A DNA stretch of 64,000 nucleotides from Candidatus Steffania adelgidicola (GTDB taxonomy: Bacteria > Pseudomonadota > Gammaproteobacteria > Enterobacterales > Enterobacteriaceae): contig NZ_CP045889.1 in NCBI RefSeq assembly GCF_020541225.1, positions 434,001 through 498,000 on the forward strand. The letters are read 5' to 3'. Below are positions 55,887-64,000 of the stretch, piece by piece (the first letter of the stretch is position 1; the number at the start of each line of letters is the position of its first letter). The position numbers were made by a program, and so were the translations under genes. Under the pieces are notes generated by a model. It was not told the DNA's origin, ran no database searches, and saw only the letters and a list, made by a program, of their open reading frames with translations.

Positions 55887-58129
55887 ATTATGCTCCTTTA
55901 ACATATGTTCAATAAAACTTATCTGCAGGTTATCAATATAAGGTCTATGAGTGATATCACAATTACTGTCATCGAATTATAAAATATAATAACTGTTGTT
56001 ACAGTTACTAGTAATGGTCGTCAAATCACATATTAATGTATTATTTTCAAAAAATAGTGAAGAGGATGTGGTCATCTAGCGATTAAAAATTTCATCACTA
56101 TTTAATTTTAAAACAACATATAACGCATTTTTTAGCATGAGGAATGCTGTTACCGGATTTATTATGAGAATTACTGTACAGCTGTATTGCTGAATATTTG
56201 TATCTACATTCGTTTTAAGTTAAGAAAAATATACAGTGCTTCTTGTTTCTCAATTGGGTATAAGGTTAACTAGTCATGCTCGAGATAGTAAAATATTAGA
56301 AACATTATTTTTTCCGATTTATTTTTGAGTGAGATTATATGGATAATACATTCTTCTGTGTAAAAAAATATGTCTTTAGTCTTTAACTAAGAGTGATGAT
56401 ACTAACATCATCTAGTTAATATAAGAAGCGTCTTTGTTTTAGGATTATGAGGGGGATATTCTTTATTGGTTAAAGACGTTTTTCTATTTTTAAAAGTAAG
56501 ATCGTTTTCCTACGATCAGTACCCTTCTCTCGCTGAATGATTTCTGAACAGAAATACGTAAACATCTATATTCTTTCTGTATCAAAAGAAAGCGTAGTGC
56601 TCTATTTATTTAGATGAATACAGAGTGGGAGAGTTCCTTAAAATAAAACAGAAAGTAGTTACGGAAAATCACTTAAAACAATACAAAATGAAACTTATAT
56701 GTTTTTTATATAAATAATAAAATACTCTACGTATTTCATGTTTTTTTACAAAAACCAAGATTTATAACTAATAAAAAACTATTTTCTTGATACTGAATAA
56801 GTATCTCTTATCGTGAGATAGTGGGTTCTAAAACGATATAGAAAAGCATGTATGGATTGTCTTATGGACCTCAGAAAATATATAACTAGAAGGGAATATA
56901 AATGTGATTGTTTATATGAATTGTTGAACATACTCCCCTTTTATCTATAACTATAAAGTATAGTCAAGTAATGTTGTTGACATGCAGAGGATATGCTGAA
57001 ATTCGTGCGTTTCTTTTCTGTTCAAGGTTTGTAATTACATGGAGTTAAATTACGTGATTTTGGAATTAAAGTGAGAAAATAAAAGAGAAAGATAATTTGC
57101 AAATTATATTGTTTATAATGCGGTCAAATTTAGATTGATAGATGTAGAGATATAGACTACTACGAGCCCAGATTATTTAATCTAATTTTATATAACAGGT
57201 ATTGGTTGATGCTGTATTGACTCTCTTTTAGAGAGAAGTATACCAGCTGAGATCGTTGTTCTTTAAAGCACGTGCTGACATGCATTATCATCGCATCACT
57301 CTCTAACAATTTTAAAGACATGCATGTTTAAGAATTCTAGTCATTGATACTAAAAGAACACGCGAGACCTGGTATAAAAACAGGGTGTTTGCTCAAATCG
57401 TTTCCTATATCTTTTTTACGATACAGTGAACATTCAAAAAAAGAAGAACTCCATTAAAACTAAAATACTCTGTTCTTAATTTAGATTTGGATAGAATTAT
57501 CTAAATGAAAAGATACGTCAGATATTAATTCGAATCAATAGGGATAATATCAAAAAGCATGAAGGAGTAAAAGTTTTTATTCAATGGATACAAAAATATA
57601 TGTTACCGCCTGTATGTTTAAAACATGCCATGATATATTTTGTTAAATTTGATAACCAATAATATCAGGTTAAGAAAAGCAATGATGTCTTTACTTGAAA
57701 GACTATTATCCCCCCATCGGATATTATCCGAGGGTGTTTTAAAGTTGATCTTGAATAATGATTGATTGAGAAATCTTCTCCTTGAAATAAGGAATGAGTA
57801 AAAATATCAAAGACTAGAAATAGTATTTCCAGAGATCATCAAGCGTATTATGTAAAATGAGAAATGATTCCATTTTACCCAGATTTGATAATTTTTTAGT
57901 AGATGTATACTAAAGCATAAACTAGAAAGTACCATATTACATTTTATTCATTAATGTAATATGGTTGTATTTTTGGATGAATATTGGAATCAAAATCAGT
58001 TTTGTTTTTAGATAAAACAAAGAAAAGAATGATGTATGTAATAATATTTAATATCACTTTCATTATATATTTAATGTAAATCTTGCTTACTATAAGCGCG
58101 TTCAGTAATACACTCTTCCTTATGAAGAG
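55887..58129. other. 2.2-kb spacer between the two ibp copies
   Basis: ibpA and ibpB are adjacent in E. coli; here over 2 kb of decayed DNA lies between the paralogues. I recognise no gene on either strand. The perfect stem-loop at 57931-57965 is the only structured element. Confidence 0.55.
57931..57965 (+). repeat. Perfect 13-bp stem-loop, terminator-like
   Basis: ACCATATTACATT (57931-57943) pairs with AATGTAATATGGT (57953-57965), followed on the plus strand by TGTATTTTTGG. It could end a lost plus-strand gene. Confidence 0.7.
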
Positions 58130-58158
58130 AAAAAACGCCCCTGACTGGGGCGTTTTTT
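58130..58158 (-). terminator. Intrinsic terminator of ibpA
   Basis: ACGCCCC-loop-GGGGCGT flanked by A6 and T6, reading as a strong terminator on both strands. It overlaps the last base of the ibpA stop region. Confidence 0.9.
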
Positions 58159-58660
58159 AGTCTTTATTATGCTCAAGTGTTCGACTTGATCTATTTTTTA
58201 AGCCAATGGAGATCTTTTGTGGTTTTTCCTCTTGGGGGAGTTCACAAGTAAATCGAAGCGTTAACAATCCATTGTCTAGATGCGAATCTTGAATGTGTAT
58301 CTTGTGTTCAAGGTTAAAACTTAATGAAAAATTAGTTTTTTTAATGCCACAATGAAACCATTTTACACCGGTTTCTTTTTCAGTCGTTTCAGTTGCTTTG
58401 TTTTCTTCACCTTGAACTTTACCCATGATGGTAAGGTGGTTATTGAGTAAAGAAACATCCAGTTCATCTTGTGTATAACCCGGCACGCTTACCGTCATTT
58501 CATAATGCTCTTTATCTTTTTGTAAAAGATTATAAGCAGGCGTATCAGTTACGGGGTTTTCCCCGGTCAGACGACTAAATAGATTATCTATTTGTGTAAA
58601 GCGGTCCGAAAGCAGATGATTACTCAAGGCCGGGATGAATGAGAAAGAACGATAGGCCAT
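58157..58660 (-). CDS. ibpA: Small heat-shock chaperone IbpA (Hsp20)
   Basis: Holdase that binds unfolding proteins and passes them to ClpB/DnaK. It has 167 residues. The N-terminal arm MAYRSFSFIPALSNHLLSDR resembles Buchnera and Sodalis IbpA more than E. coli IbpA. The alpha-crystallin domain spans about 43-150 (EHYEMTVSVPGYTQDELDVS, then NGLLTLRFTCELP with the family's G-L motif). A C-terminal KISIGL stands in for the IxI motif. The start has AAAGGAG. Its terminator is at 58130-58158. Chaperone retention is typical of insect symbionts. Confidence 0.93.
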   Translation of the reverse strand: MAYRSFSFIPALSNHLLSDRFTQIDNLFSRLTGENPVTDTPAYNLLQKDKEHYEMTVSVPGYTQDELDVSLLNNHLTIMGKVQGEENKATETTEKETGVKWFHCGIKKTNFSLSFNLEHKIHIQDSHLDNGLLTLRFTCELPQEEKPQKISIGLKNRSSRTLEHNKD

Positions 58661-59373
58661 ATTGTACTCCTTTAAAGATATATAAAATAAAACCCACTTT
58701 TATAATGGGATCACTTAGCGATATTTCAAGTACGAATCATCAAGATAAGAAAAACAATATAACCTTAATTATAGATACTATTTGAGAGTTTTTAACGTAT
58801 ATAAATACATAGATTGTTGTATTTGTTAAAAAAATTAGACGGAAACTGTGTTGAGGTTTTTTAGTATCCAAGATTTTTATTAAAGCATGCCGATTTTTTT
58901 GTACAAATTAGTTTTAAAATTCTCCGAGTAGGCTAAGTAAAAAATCCGCTCTGATTTTGTTGAGGCATGAAAGACTAAAAAATATCCATATCTTATATGG
59001 TGTAAATTGACTGTGTTGGATCTTTATCCTGATTTTCGAAAATCAGCAGGTAATGGTAGTGAATTAGCCTCCTAAATGTGTATTTTTTACTGATGTTATA
59101 AGCGCTACCGTTCGAATTAATAAGAGATTAATGCTGTTATCACAAACATATTAAGTGATTGATGAGTGTATTATTGTCACTGGTGATCCGAATGTTTTCT
59201 GGCTTGTCTATCTATTGTAAATCGAGATTTAAGTGTAGTCATAACCTAGAATAGAAAAATTATTATAATATTCTCTGTAAATCATGTAATAATACATGAG
59301 AAAGACTAATTGAAGTCACCTAATGTCACCATTAGGTAACGTATAGCTAATCTAGATATTACAGTGATAACTG

Positions 59374-59409
59374 AAAAAAAAAGAAAAGATAACGCCTTCC
59401 GAAGAAGGC
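59374..59409 (-). terminator. Intrinsic terminator of an unidentified minus-strand gene
   Basis: On the minus strand, GCCTTC-TTCG-GAAGGC is followed by GTTATCTTTTC and a T9 run. It is a well-formed terminator with no intact gene upstream, suggesting a lost leftward gene in 59410-59700. Confidence 0.7.
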
Positions 59410-59605
59410 AAAGTCTCTCAATCTAAAAGTAGTCGAGATCGAAAATATCCTTATGGTAATTAAGCGTTAAAAAGGACATGGGAGTAGAACATTACTTTTT
59501 TCTCTGCTGGGGAATCTATTCGAAATAAAAGCGAAATCCTCTTTCAATTTTATTTCTATGAAGATTTCATTACTTATTCGAAATTCTAATGAATAGTTTC
59601 CGGTC

Positions 59606-59651
59606 AGATAGATAGCTGTATTAGCTATAGATAGATAGCTGTATTAGCTAT
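59606..59651. repeat. Two tandem copies of a 23-bp unit
   Basis: 59606-59628 and 59629-59651 are identical; each contains GATAGCTGTATTAGCTAT. The unit has an internal dyad (ATAGCT...AGCTAT). Perfect identity implies a recent duplication. Confidence 0.9.
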
Positions 59652-59714
59652 ATAGCTATATATTTTTCAGCTAATTAAATTTGCTATTTGTATAGCGGGT
59701 CTCACCAGTAAATG

Positions 59715-60400
59715 AGTGGATAATTTTAAATTATTCGCTAATGGTAACTTGTCTGAAAGTTACTATGCCTATTTTAATAGGCGACAAAACTGTATTTTGG
59801 GATAATTGTCCAGCGTAGTAGTATTTTGATATCGAGAATGCTTAAACAAGCATTCTTTGAGGTTATCTGTTGTTCTGAGATTGCATTATGCTGCTTTATG
59901 TTGTTGGGATAGAAAACGTGCTGCTATAGCGTGATCACGTTTCTCTTTCTTTCATCAAGAGAATGGTTAGCTATCTAAAGTGTTAGTAGAAAGAGCCTCG
60001 CATGGCGCGGTAGCCTTAAAAAGGCTACCGCTTCTAGCGTTTAAAACCTAAATTTCTCGATTAGATTATACATTGTGTGTGTCGATCTATTAAGTATAAT
60101 AAGGTATTAAAAATTCTTTCTTTAAAGAAAGCCCCCCCCCTGAAAATGTATCTGGAACATGGATGTTTACATATTGATTGATAGTAATATCATCTGATTC
60201 AGCGTTATTGACGGAGTCATAGTATTAAACCGTTCTATCCCTATATTAATTTTTATAGGCATCATACCGATGATTGCTTATGGCGTTAAGGAAAAATTTT
60301 TTCAAGGCTATCTATTGAGATATCCTGAGTAACAATGAGAATCTACTTGTTATCATCGTGTTGTCAGACATGGGTAAATCTAGTCTTAAAAGACTATTAT
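59715..60400 (+). pseudogene. tolQ: tolQ fossil
   Basis: TolQ is the proton-channel subunit of the Tol-Pal envelope machine. Collinear fragments: NFKLFANGNL (59722) against NILDLFLKASL; VERASHGAV (59986) against VVEGASRAM; KT*ISRLDYTLCVSIY (about 60043-60090) against ETHIPFLGTVGSISPY; MDVYILI (60159) against MHAFIAL; and, in the same frame, FSVIDGVIV and FIGIIPMIAYGVK (to about 60285) against LQMVAPGIAEA and LFAAIPAVMAYNR. Stops interrupt it. A C9 run (60132-60140) lies inside. Confidence 0.8.
60007..60031. repeat. Perfect 11-bp GC-rich stem-loop inside tolQ fossil
   Basis: GCGGTAGCCTT (60007-60017) pairs with AAGGCTACCGC (60021-60031), loop AAA. It lies inside the decayed tolQ, just after the VERASHGAV fragment, where tolQ normally has no such palindrome. 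Confidence 0.85.
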
Positions 60401-60705
60401 TTAAGTCAGGGGTCAGCCAATCTAAAGAAGTGTTGTATATCATGCGAATATGATACAGTTAAGAGTAATTACTATTTCATTAGGTCAGATATGGAGTGAA
60501 TCGAGCCAATAACTCAGCTTACTGAGGTTTAGCTTATACAGTATATTATTTATTTCTTAAATAGTTTATAACATTTATTGCATTAAAGGGCACATATATA
60601 GAATATATACTATAAAGAGTCATTATTCTATTAATGCACATTAACATCTTTTAATGTTTGTATTGACTTGAAAAGTCGTTTATCTCCAAGAAGAGAATAG
60701 CACAC
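60401..60705 (+). pseudogene. tolR: tolR fossil
   Basis: Position between tolQ and tolA fossils. SESSQ*LS (about 60494) resembles TESQAVSS. Near the end, INIF*CLY*LEKSFIS (60640-60687) follows IKALNLLHSAGVKSVGL of TolR. Only two segments can be aligned, so the assignment relies partly on gene order. Confidence 0.45.
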
Positions 60706-61295
60706 ACGAAAGCCAACAATGATCACAGTAATACTTAGTTTCCAGGCTATAGTTTACTAATATAACTGTTAGTACAATATGGCTGTTCTCAATAAAAAGC
60801 ACAGTATAAATGATATTTCACGGTTAAACTACTTGTTAAGAACATGCTCACCGTCAATTGTATGTGAGGCAAGTAACTGTAATACAAAGTATAACAATAC
60901 TATTTTTTACAGAAATAAATAATATCATCGTTCATCATTAAAATGATACATGGTGAATTTTGTAATCTTTTAAATGTATTTTCAAGAAGTTAACTTTATG
61001 TATTAATTACATATATCGCCTGATACGATGTGGTATTCGGTGAGTTTTGACTTGATAGAACTGACGATTATTATCAGTCGCCTAGCCAGAAAATACAGTA
61101 AGCTATAAGAAGGTAACATTCAAGCGAAACTGAAACGCAGTGCATCATAGTTTGATGTGGTAATTATAAAACGCTCTGTTTTAGATTGAAGATTTTGTAT
61201 AATGGTTGAAAATTGAAGAGGTAATGTGCTTTCACCAGATATATGTACTAATTTTAAATAGCGACGGGTACTCTGGTGGTGTACCGGGAGATACA
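60706..61295 (+). pseudogene. tolA: tolA fossil, C-terminal remnant
   Basis: [15 protein letters not shown] then stop (61162-61209) resembles SYAGKTCTLRIKLAPDG of TolA domain III. A fragment near 61090 (QKIQ*AIRR) resembles QIKSAIESK. About 590 bases remain of a gene of roughly 1.2 kb; the long Ala/Lys coiled coil is gone. Lies directly upstream of tolB. Confidence 0.4.
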
Positions 61296-62591
61296 ATGAA
61301 CCAGGTATTTCGACTATCCTTGGGTATTTTTCTGTCATGGGCATATGTATCATATGCAGGAGTGAGCATACAGATCAATCAAGAGGCATATTCGGCGCAG
61401 CCGATCGGGGTTGTTCCGTTTAAATGGGGTGGGTCCGGTGCTCCACCCCAAGATATCGCTGGAATTATAGCTGCTGATCTACGTAATAGTGGTAAATTCA
61501 AGCCTCTCGATAAGTCTCATCTACCTCAATATCCAACCACTGCATCGGAAGTAACGCCTCTTGCCTGGTCAGGAATTGGCATCAACGCTGTAGTTGTGGG
61601 GAAAATATGGCCAAGCGCCGATGACAGCTATGTCCTTTCTTACCAATTGGTAGATACTTTTCATAATCCTGGCATCGTTTTGTCGGAAAATCAGTTCAAA
61701 GTTTCAGGAAAATGGCTGCGTTATGCTACACATGGCGTCAGTGATGAAACTTTTGAAAAACTTATCGGAATTCAAGGTGCGTTTCGTACCCGTATTGCCT
61801 ACGTGGTCCATACCAGTAGTAGTATGTATCCATACGAACTTCGCGTATCAGATTATGACGGTTGGAATCAAATTCCAGTGCATCGTTCGCCACGACTTCT
61901 AATGTCGCCTGCCTGGTCTCCTGATGCCAGTAAACTTGCATATGTTACGTTTGAAAGCGGTCATAGTGCGCTTGTGATCCAAACATTGGATAGCACCGCT
62001 ATTCGTCAGGTTGCAAGTTTTCCTCAGCATAACGGCGCGCCTGCATTTTCACCAGATGGCAGTAAGTTAGCGTTTGTGTTATCAAAGACCGGCAGTTTGA
62101 ATTTATATATAATGGATCTGTTATCCAATCAGATTAGTGCACTAACCGACAGTCGTAGCAATAATACCGAACCAACCTGGTTTCCTGACAGTCAGACGTT
62201 AGCGTATACTTCTGACCAAGGTGGGTCTCCACAAATTTATAAAATTAATATCAATGTCGGTGTTCCACAACGTCTGTCCTGGACAGGGACCCACAATCAG
62301 AATGCAAATGTTAGCGCAGATGGAAAGTTTTTAGTTATGGTTAGCCGTAATAACAGCATACAGCACATCGCTAAATTAAATTTAATAACAGGAACTGTAC
62401 AGGTATTAACGGATACGTTCATGGATGACACCCCTAGTATCGCTCCTAATGGTAGCATGATTATCTACAGTGCTACACAAAAAGGGACAACTTGTATATT
62501 ACATTTAGTCTCGGCTAATGGGGATTTTAAAGCACATTTTCCAGTCATTCATGAATCAGTTAAGTTTCCTGCGTGGTCGCCGTATCTATAA
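61296..62591 (+). CDS. tolB: Tol-Pal system protein TolB
   Basis: Periplasmic beta-propeller that links TolA to the lipoprotein Pal. The 431 residues equal E. coli within one. Signal peptide [23 protein letters not shown]-terminal domain ([17 protein letters not shown]), then TolB propeller repeats with [34 protein letters not shown] and [21 protein letters not shown] start at ATG 61296 (GGGAG 7 bases upstream); the open frame extends 30 codons further up into the tolA fossil. Its partners tolQ, tolR, tolA and pal are all broken here, so this frame may be functionless and only not yet decayed. Confidence 0.95.
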   Translation: MNQVFRLSLGIFLSWAYVSYAGVSIQINQEAYSAQPIGVVPFKWGGSGAPPQDIAGIIAADLRNSGKFKPLDKSHLPQYPTTASEVTPLAWSGIGINAVVVGKIWPSADDSYVLSYQLVDTFHNPGIVLSENQFKVSGKWLRYATHGVSDETFEKLIGIQGAFRTRIAYVVHTSSSMYPYELRVSDYDGWNQIPVHRSPRLLMSPAWSPDASKLAYVTFESGHSALVIQTLDSTAIRQVASFPQHNGAPAFSPDGSKLAFVLSKTGSLNLYIMDLLSNQISALTDSRSNNTEPTWFPDSQTLAYTSDQGGSPQIYKININVGVPQRLSWTGTHNQNANVSADGKFLVMVSRNNSIQHIAKLNLITGTVQVLTDTFMDDTPSIAPNGSMIIYSATQKGTTCILHLVSANGDFKAHFPVIHESVKFPAWSPYL

Positions 62592-62621
62592 TATACGTGT
62601 GAATATGTAAGGAAGAGAAAG

Positions 62622-63135
62622 ATGCCAGTCAATAAAGGGTTCAAAGAGATTTTCTTGAGCATGACATTAATCATGATCGGTGGATGTAGTTTACATCAAC
62701 ATACTAATAATGCATACATACCAGGTATGGGGGCAAAAATAAACATAGAGAATCTCCACAACAGTATCTCGCCGGAAAAGCAGGTAACTCCGGAGATGCA
62801 AAATCTTCAGCGAAATAATGTTGTTTACTTCGATGTGGATTAGTATAATACTAGCCTTACCCTTTTATAAAAGGCTTAACGCTCATGCCAGTTTTTTACG
62901 TAGGAATTCATCACAAAAAGTAGTTATTGAAGGTTATATAGATCAAAACGAGACACCGGAATATAATATTGCTCTATGTGAGTGCCGTGCTGATGCCGTG
63001 AAGATATATCTTCAGAGTAAGGGTGCCGCTGCTAAGTAGATCTTTATTGTATCTTACGGTAATGATCAACCCATTTCATTTTATCGCGATAAATTAGCTA
63101 ATACCAAAAACCGTCGCGTTATACTGGTCTATTAA
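62622..63135 (+). pseudogene. pal: pal pseudogene (peptidoglycan-associated lipoprotein)
   Basis: Outer-membrane lipoprotein with an OmpA-like peptidoglycan-binding domain. The lipobox (IGGC, followed by SLHQ) and VVYFDVD are present, then an in-frame TAG (62841-62843) replaces the Lys of DLDKYD. A plus-one shift follows within about 15 bases (frame resumes LPFYKRLNAHASFLRRN). A second TAG (63037-63039) replaces Gln before ISIVSYG, and the end NRRVILVY-stop (63133-63135) is intact. HADERGTPEYN reads YIDQNETPEYN, so binding residues have also changed. Confidence 0.95.
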
Positions 63136-63144
63136 GAGTCTTTC

Positions 63145-63822
63145 ATGAGTAAGAATTTTACAGTTTATTTCTTCAGTCTGTTATTATTAGTTAGCCCCCC
63201 CCTCCAAAAGTCTGCTGCGGCGAATGTGATAATTAGTAATATTAGCTTCAATTCGCTAGAAGATCGAGTTACTCAACTCGAGCGTATTGCTAATGCGCAT
63301 AGGCAACTACTAATTCAGATATATCAGCAGTACCGAAATCAGCAGCATGATGTCGATTTACTTCGAGGTCAGATTCAGGAAAATCAACACCGGTTATTTC
63401 AACTGCTTGAGCAGCAAAAACAGCTCTATCAAAAGATAGATGGTCTCTCAAATCAAATTCCGGCTGCTATTTTCACGGACCATAAGTCTAAAGCGATCTG
63501 TTTATCAAGAAAGTTGGCTGGAAGTCAGGATAAGGTGACTGCTATGAACACTGGCGTTAATATAGATTATAACCAAGGGGGGGGTAGTGTAGCAGCGCTA
63601 CTGAAAAAAGTTTTCTAAAATCTTATCTCACACAATGTTATTTATTAGTTAAGGTTGCTTACTTGTTATCAAGTTACAAAAAGATAATTCAACTAGGTTT
63701 TACTCTAGTGATAAATGAAAATCATTGGAAAGATACAGCTTAGTGGATTTGTTCATATCCCAGATAATGAACAGTATCCTGACACTTTGAATAAAGTCAC
63801 TATTATGGCTATAACAAGTTAA
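63145..63822 (+). pseudogene. cpoB: cpoB (ybgF) truncated by frame loss
   Basis: CpoB coordinates peptidoglycan synthesis with Tol. The open part (63145-63618, 157 codons) has a signal peptide and the coiled-coil trimerisation domain (SLEDRVTQLERIANAHRQLL, RGQIQENQHRL). It then reaches DYNQGGG at a G8 run (63577-63584), where E. coli has DYNAAIALV at the start of the TPR domain, and stops. Residual TPR similarity continues (about 63656 onward; QYPDTLNK near 63773 against KYPGTDGAK) to a TAA at 63820. A C8 run (63195-63202) also lies in the signal-peptide region. Confidence 0.85.
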
Positions 63823-64000
63823 ATTCATTTAAAAATAACCTACTTATTTTCTGCAATCCTAATTTTATTACTTCTGCTTCATTAGCAGAAACTTCTAGCT
63901 ATTTAAGCGATTTTATCGTGTAGATTACTTGAATCAATACATCCTAGGCTAGAGAATGTAAGAAAACGTTGATGCTCCAGTATTTGGAGTAGTTTATCCA
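63823..64000. other. Spacer at window end
   Basis: No gene recognised in the last 178 bases; a lysine/valine tRNA cluster follows cpoB in E. coli, but none starts here. Confidence 0.5.

Larger units (their letters stand above)
58661..59714. other. Decayed spacer ibpA-tolQ fossil
   Basis: No gene recognised; I looked for ybgC before tolQ without success. Contains a minus-strand terminator (59374-59409) and a 23-bp tandem duplication (59606-59651). Confidence 0.55.

Overview
The window looks like the chromosome of a host-restricted gammaproteobacterial (Enterobacterales) endosymbiont in an intermediate stage of genome decay. It is strongly AT-rich. About 30 recognisable genes lie as islands of lower AT between long spacers, and nearly every gene is closest to an E. 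coli/Serratia/Sodalis-type enterobacterial protein. There is no IS element, phage, CRISPR array or rRNA. The two small heat-shock proteins are of the Buchnera/Sodalis IbpA type. A Serratia symbiotica-like or Sodalis-allied insect symbiont fits best, but the sequence alone does not decide.

Layout. 1-9.5 kb: fossils of ruvC, ruvA and ruvB, then the zinc importer znuB-znuC / znuA, a dead mepM and lpxM, which is the E. coli gene order. 10.4-13.9 kb: glnS, a possible glnD tail, dapD. 14.4-19.3 kb: tldD fossil, intact yhdP, rng fossil (again the ancestral order). 19.5-26.3 kb: pyrC, rne with a conserved autoregulatory leader, rluC, yceF fossil. 26.3-35 kb: mostly spacer with a 13-copy heptamer repeat, a pncB fossil, asnS, pitA. 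35.1-41.5 kb: ssb, a long uvrA fossil, rplY, tRNA-Val and tRNA-Lys, a possible ribB fossil, ubiK. 41.6-47.6 kb: hldE, mutH, the rpsF-(dead priB)-rpsR-rplI operon, efp. 48.6-55 kb: tRNA-Pro, a near full-length xseA fossil, guaB-guaA. 55.4-58.7 kb: two ibp paralogues, one frameshifted. 59.7-63.8 kb: the tol-pal cluster, in which only tolB is open and tolQ, tolR, tolA, pal and the end of cpoB are broken.

What survives is translation (glnS, asnS, efp, ribosomal proteins, tRNAs), RNA decay (rne), nucleotide synthesis (pyrC, guaBA), lysine/peptidoglycan precursor synthesis (dapD), envelope lipids and LPS (lpxM, hldE, yhdP), and Zn and phosphate import. What is lost is concentrated in DNA repair and restart (ruvABC, uvrA, xseA, priB), RNase G, TldD, NAD salvage and the Tol-Pal envelope machine. 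No new defence or mobile system was found. The most informative signals are the pseudogene fossils, the conserved rne leader, the tRNA 3' ends and several perfect palindromes. Fossil assignments compare translated fragments by eye with remembered E. coli proteins and local gene order; they need a frameshift-aware search.
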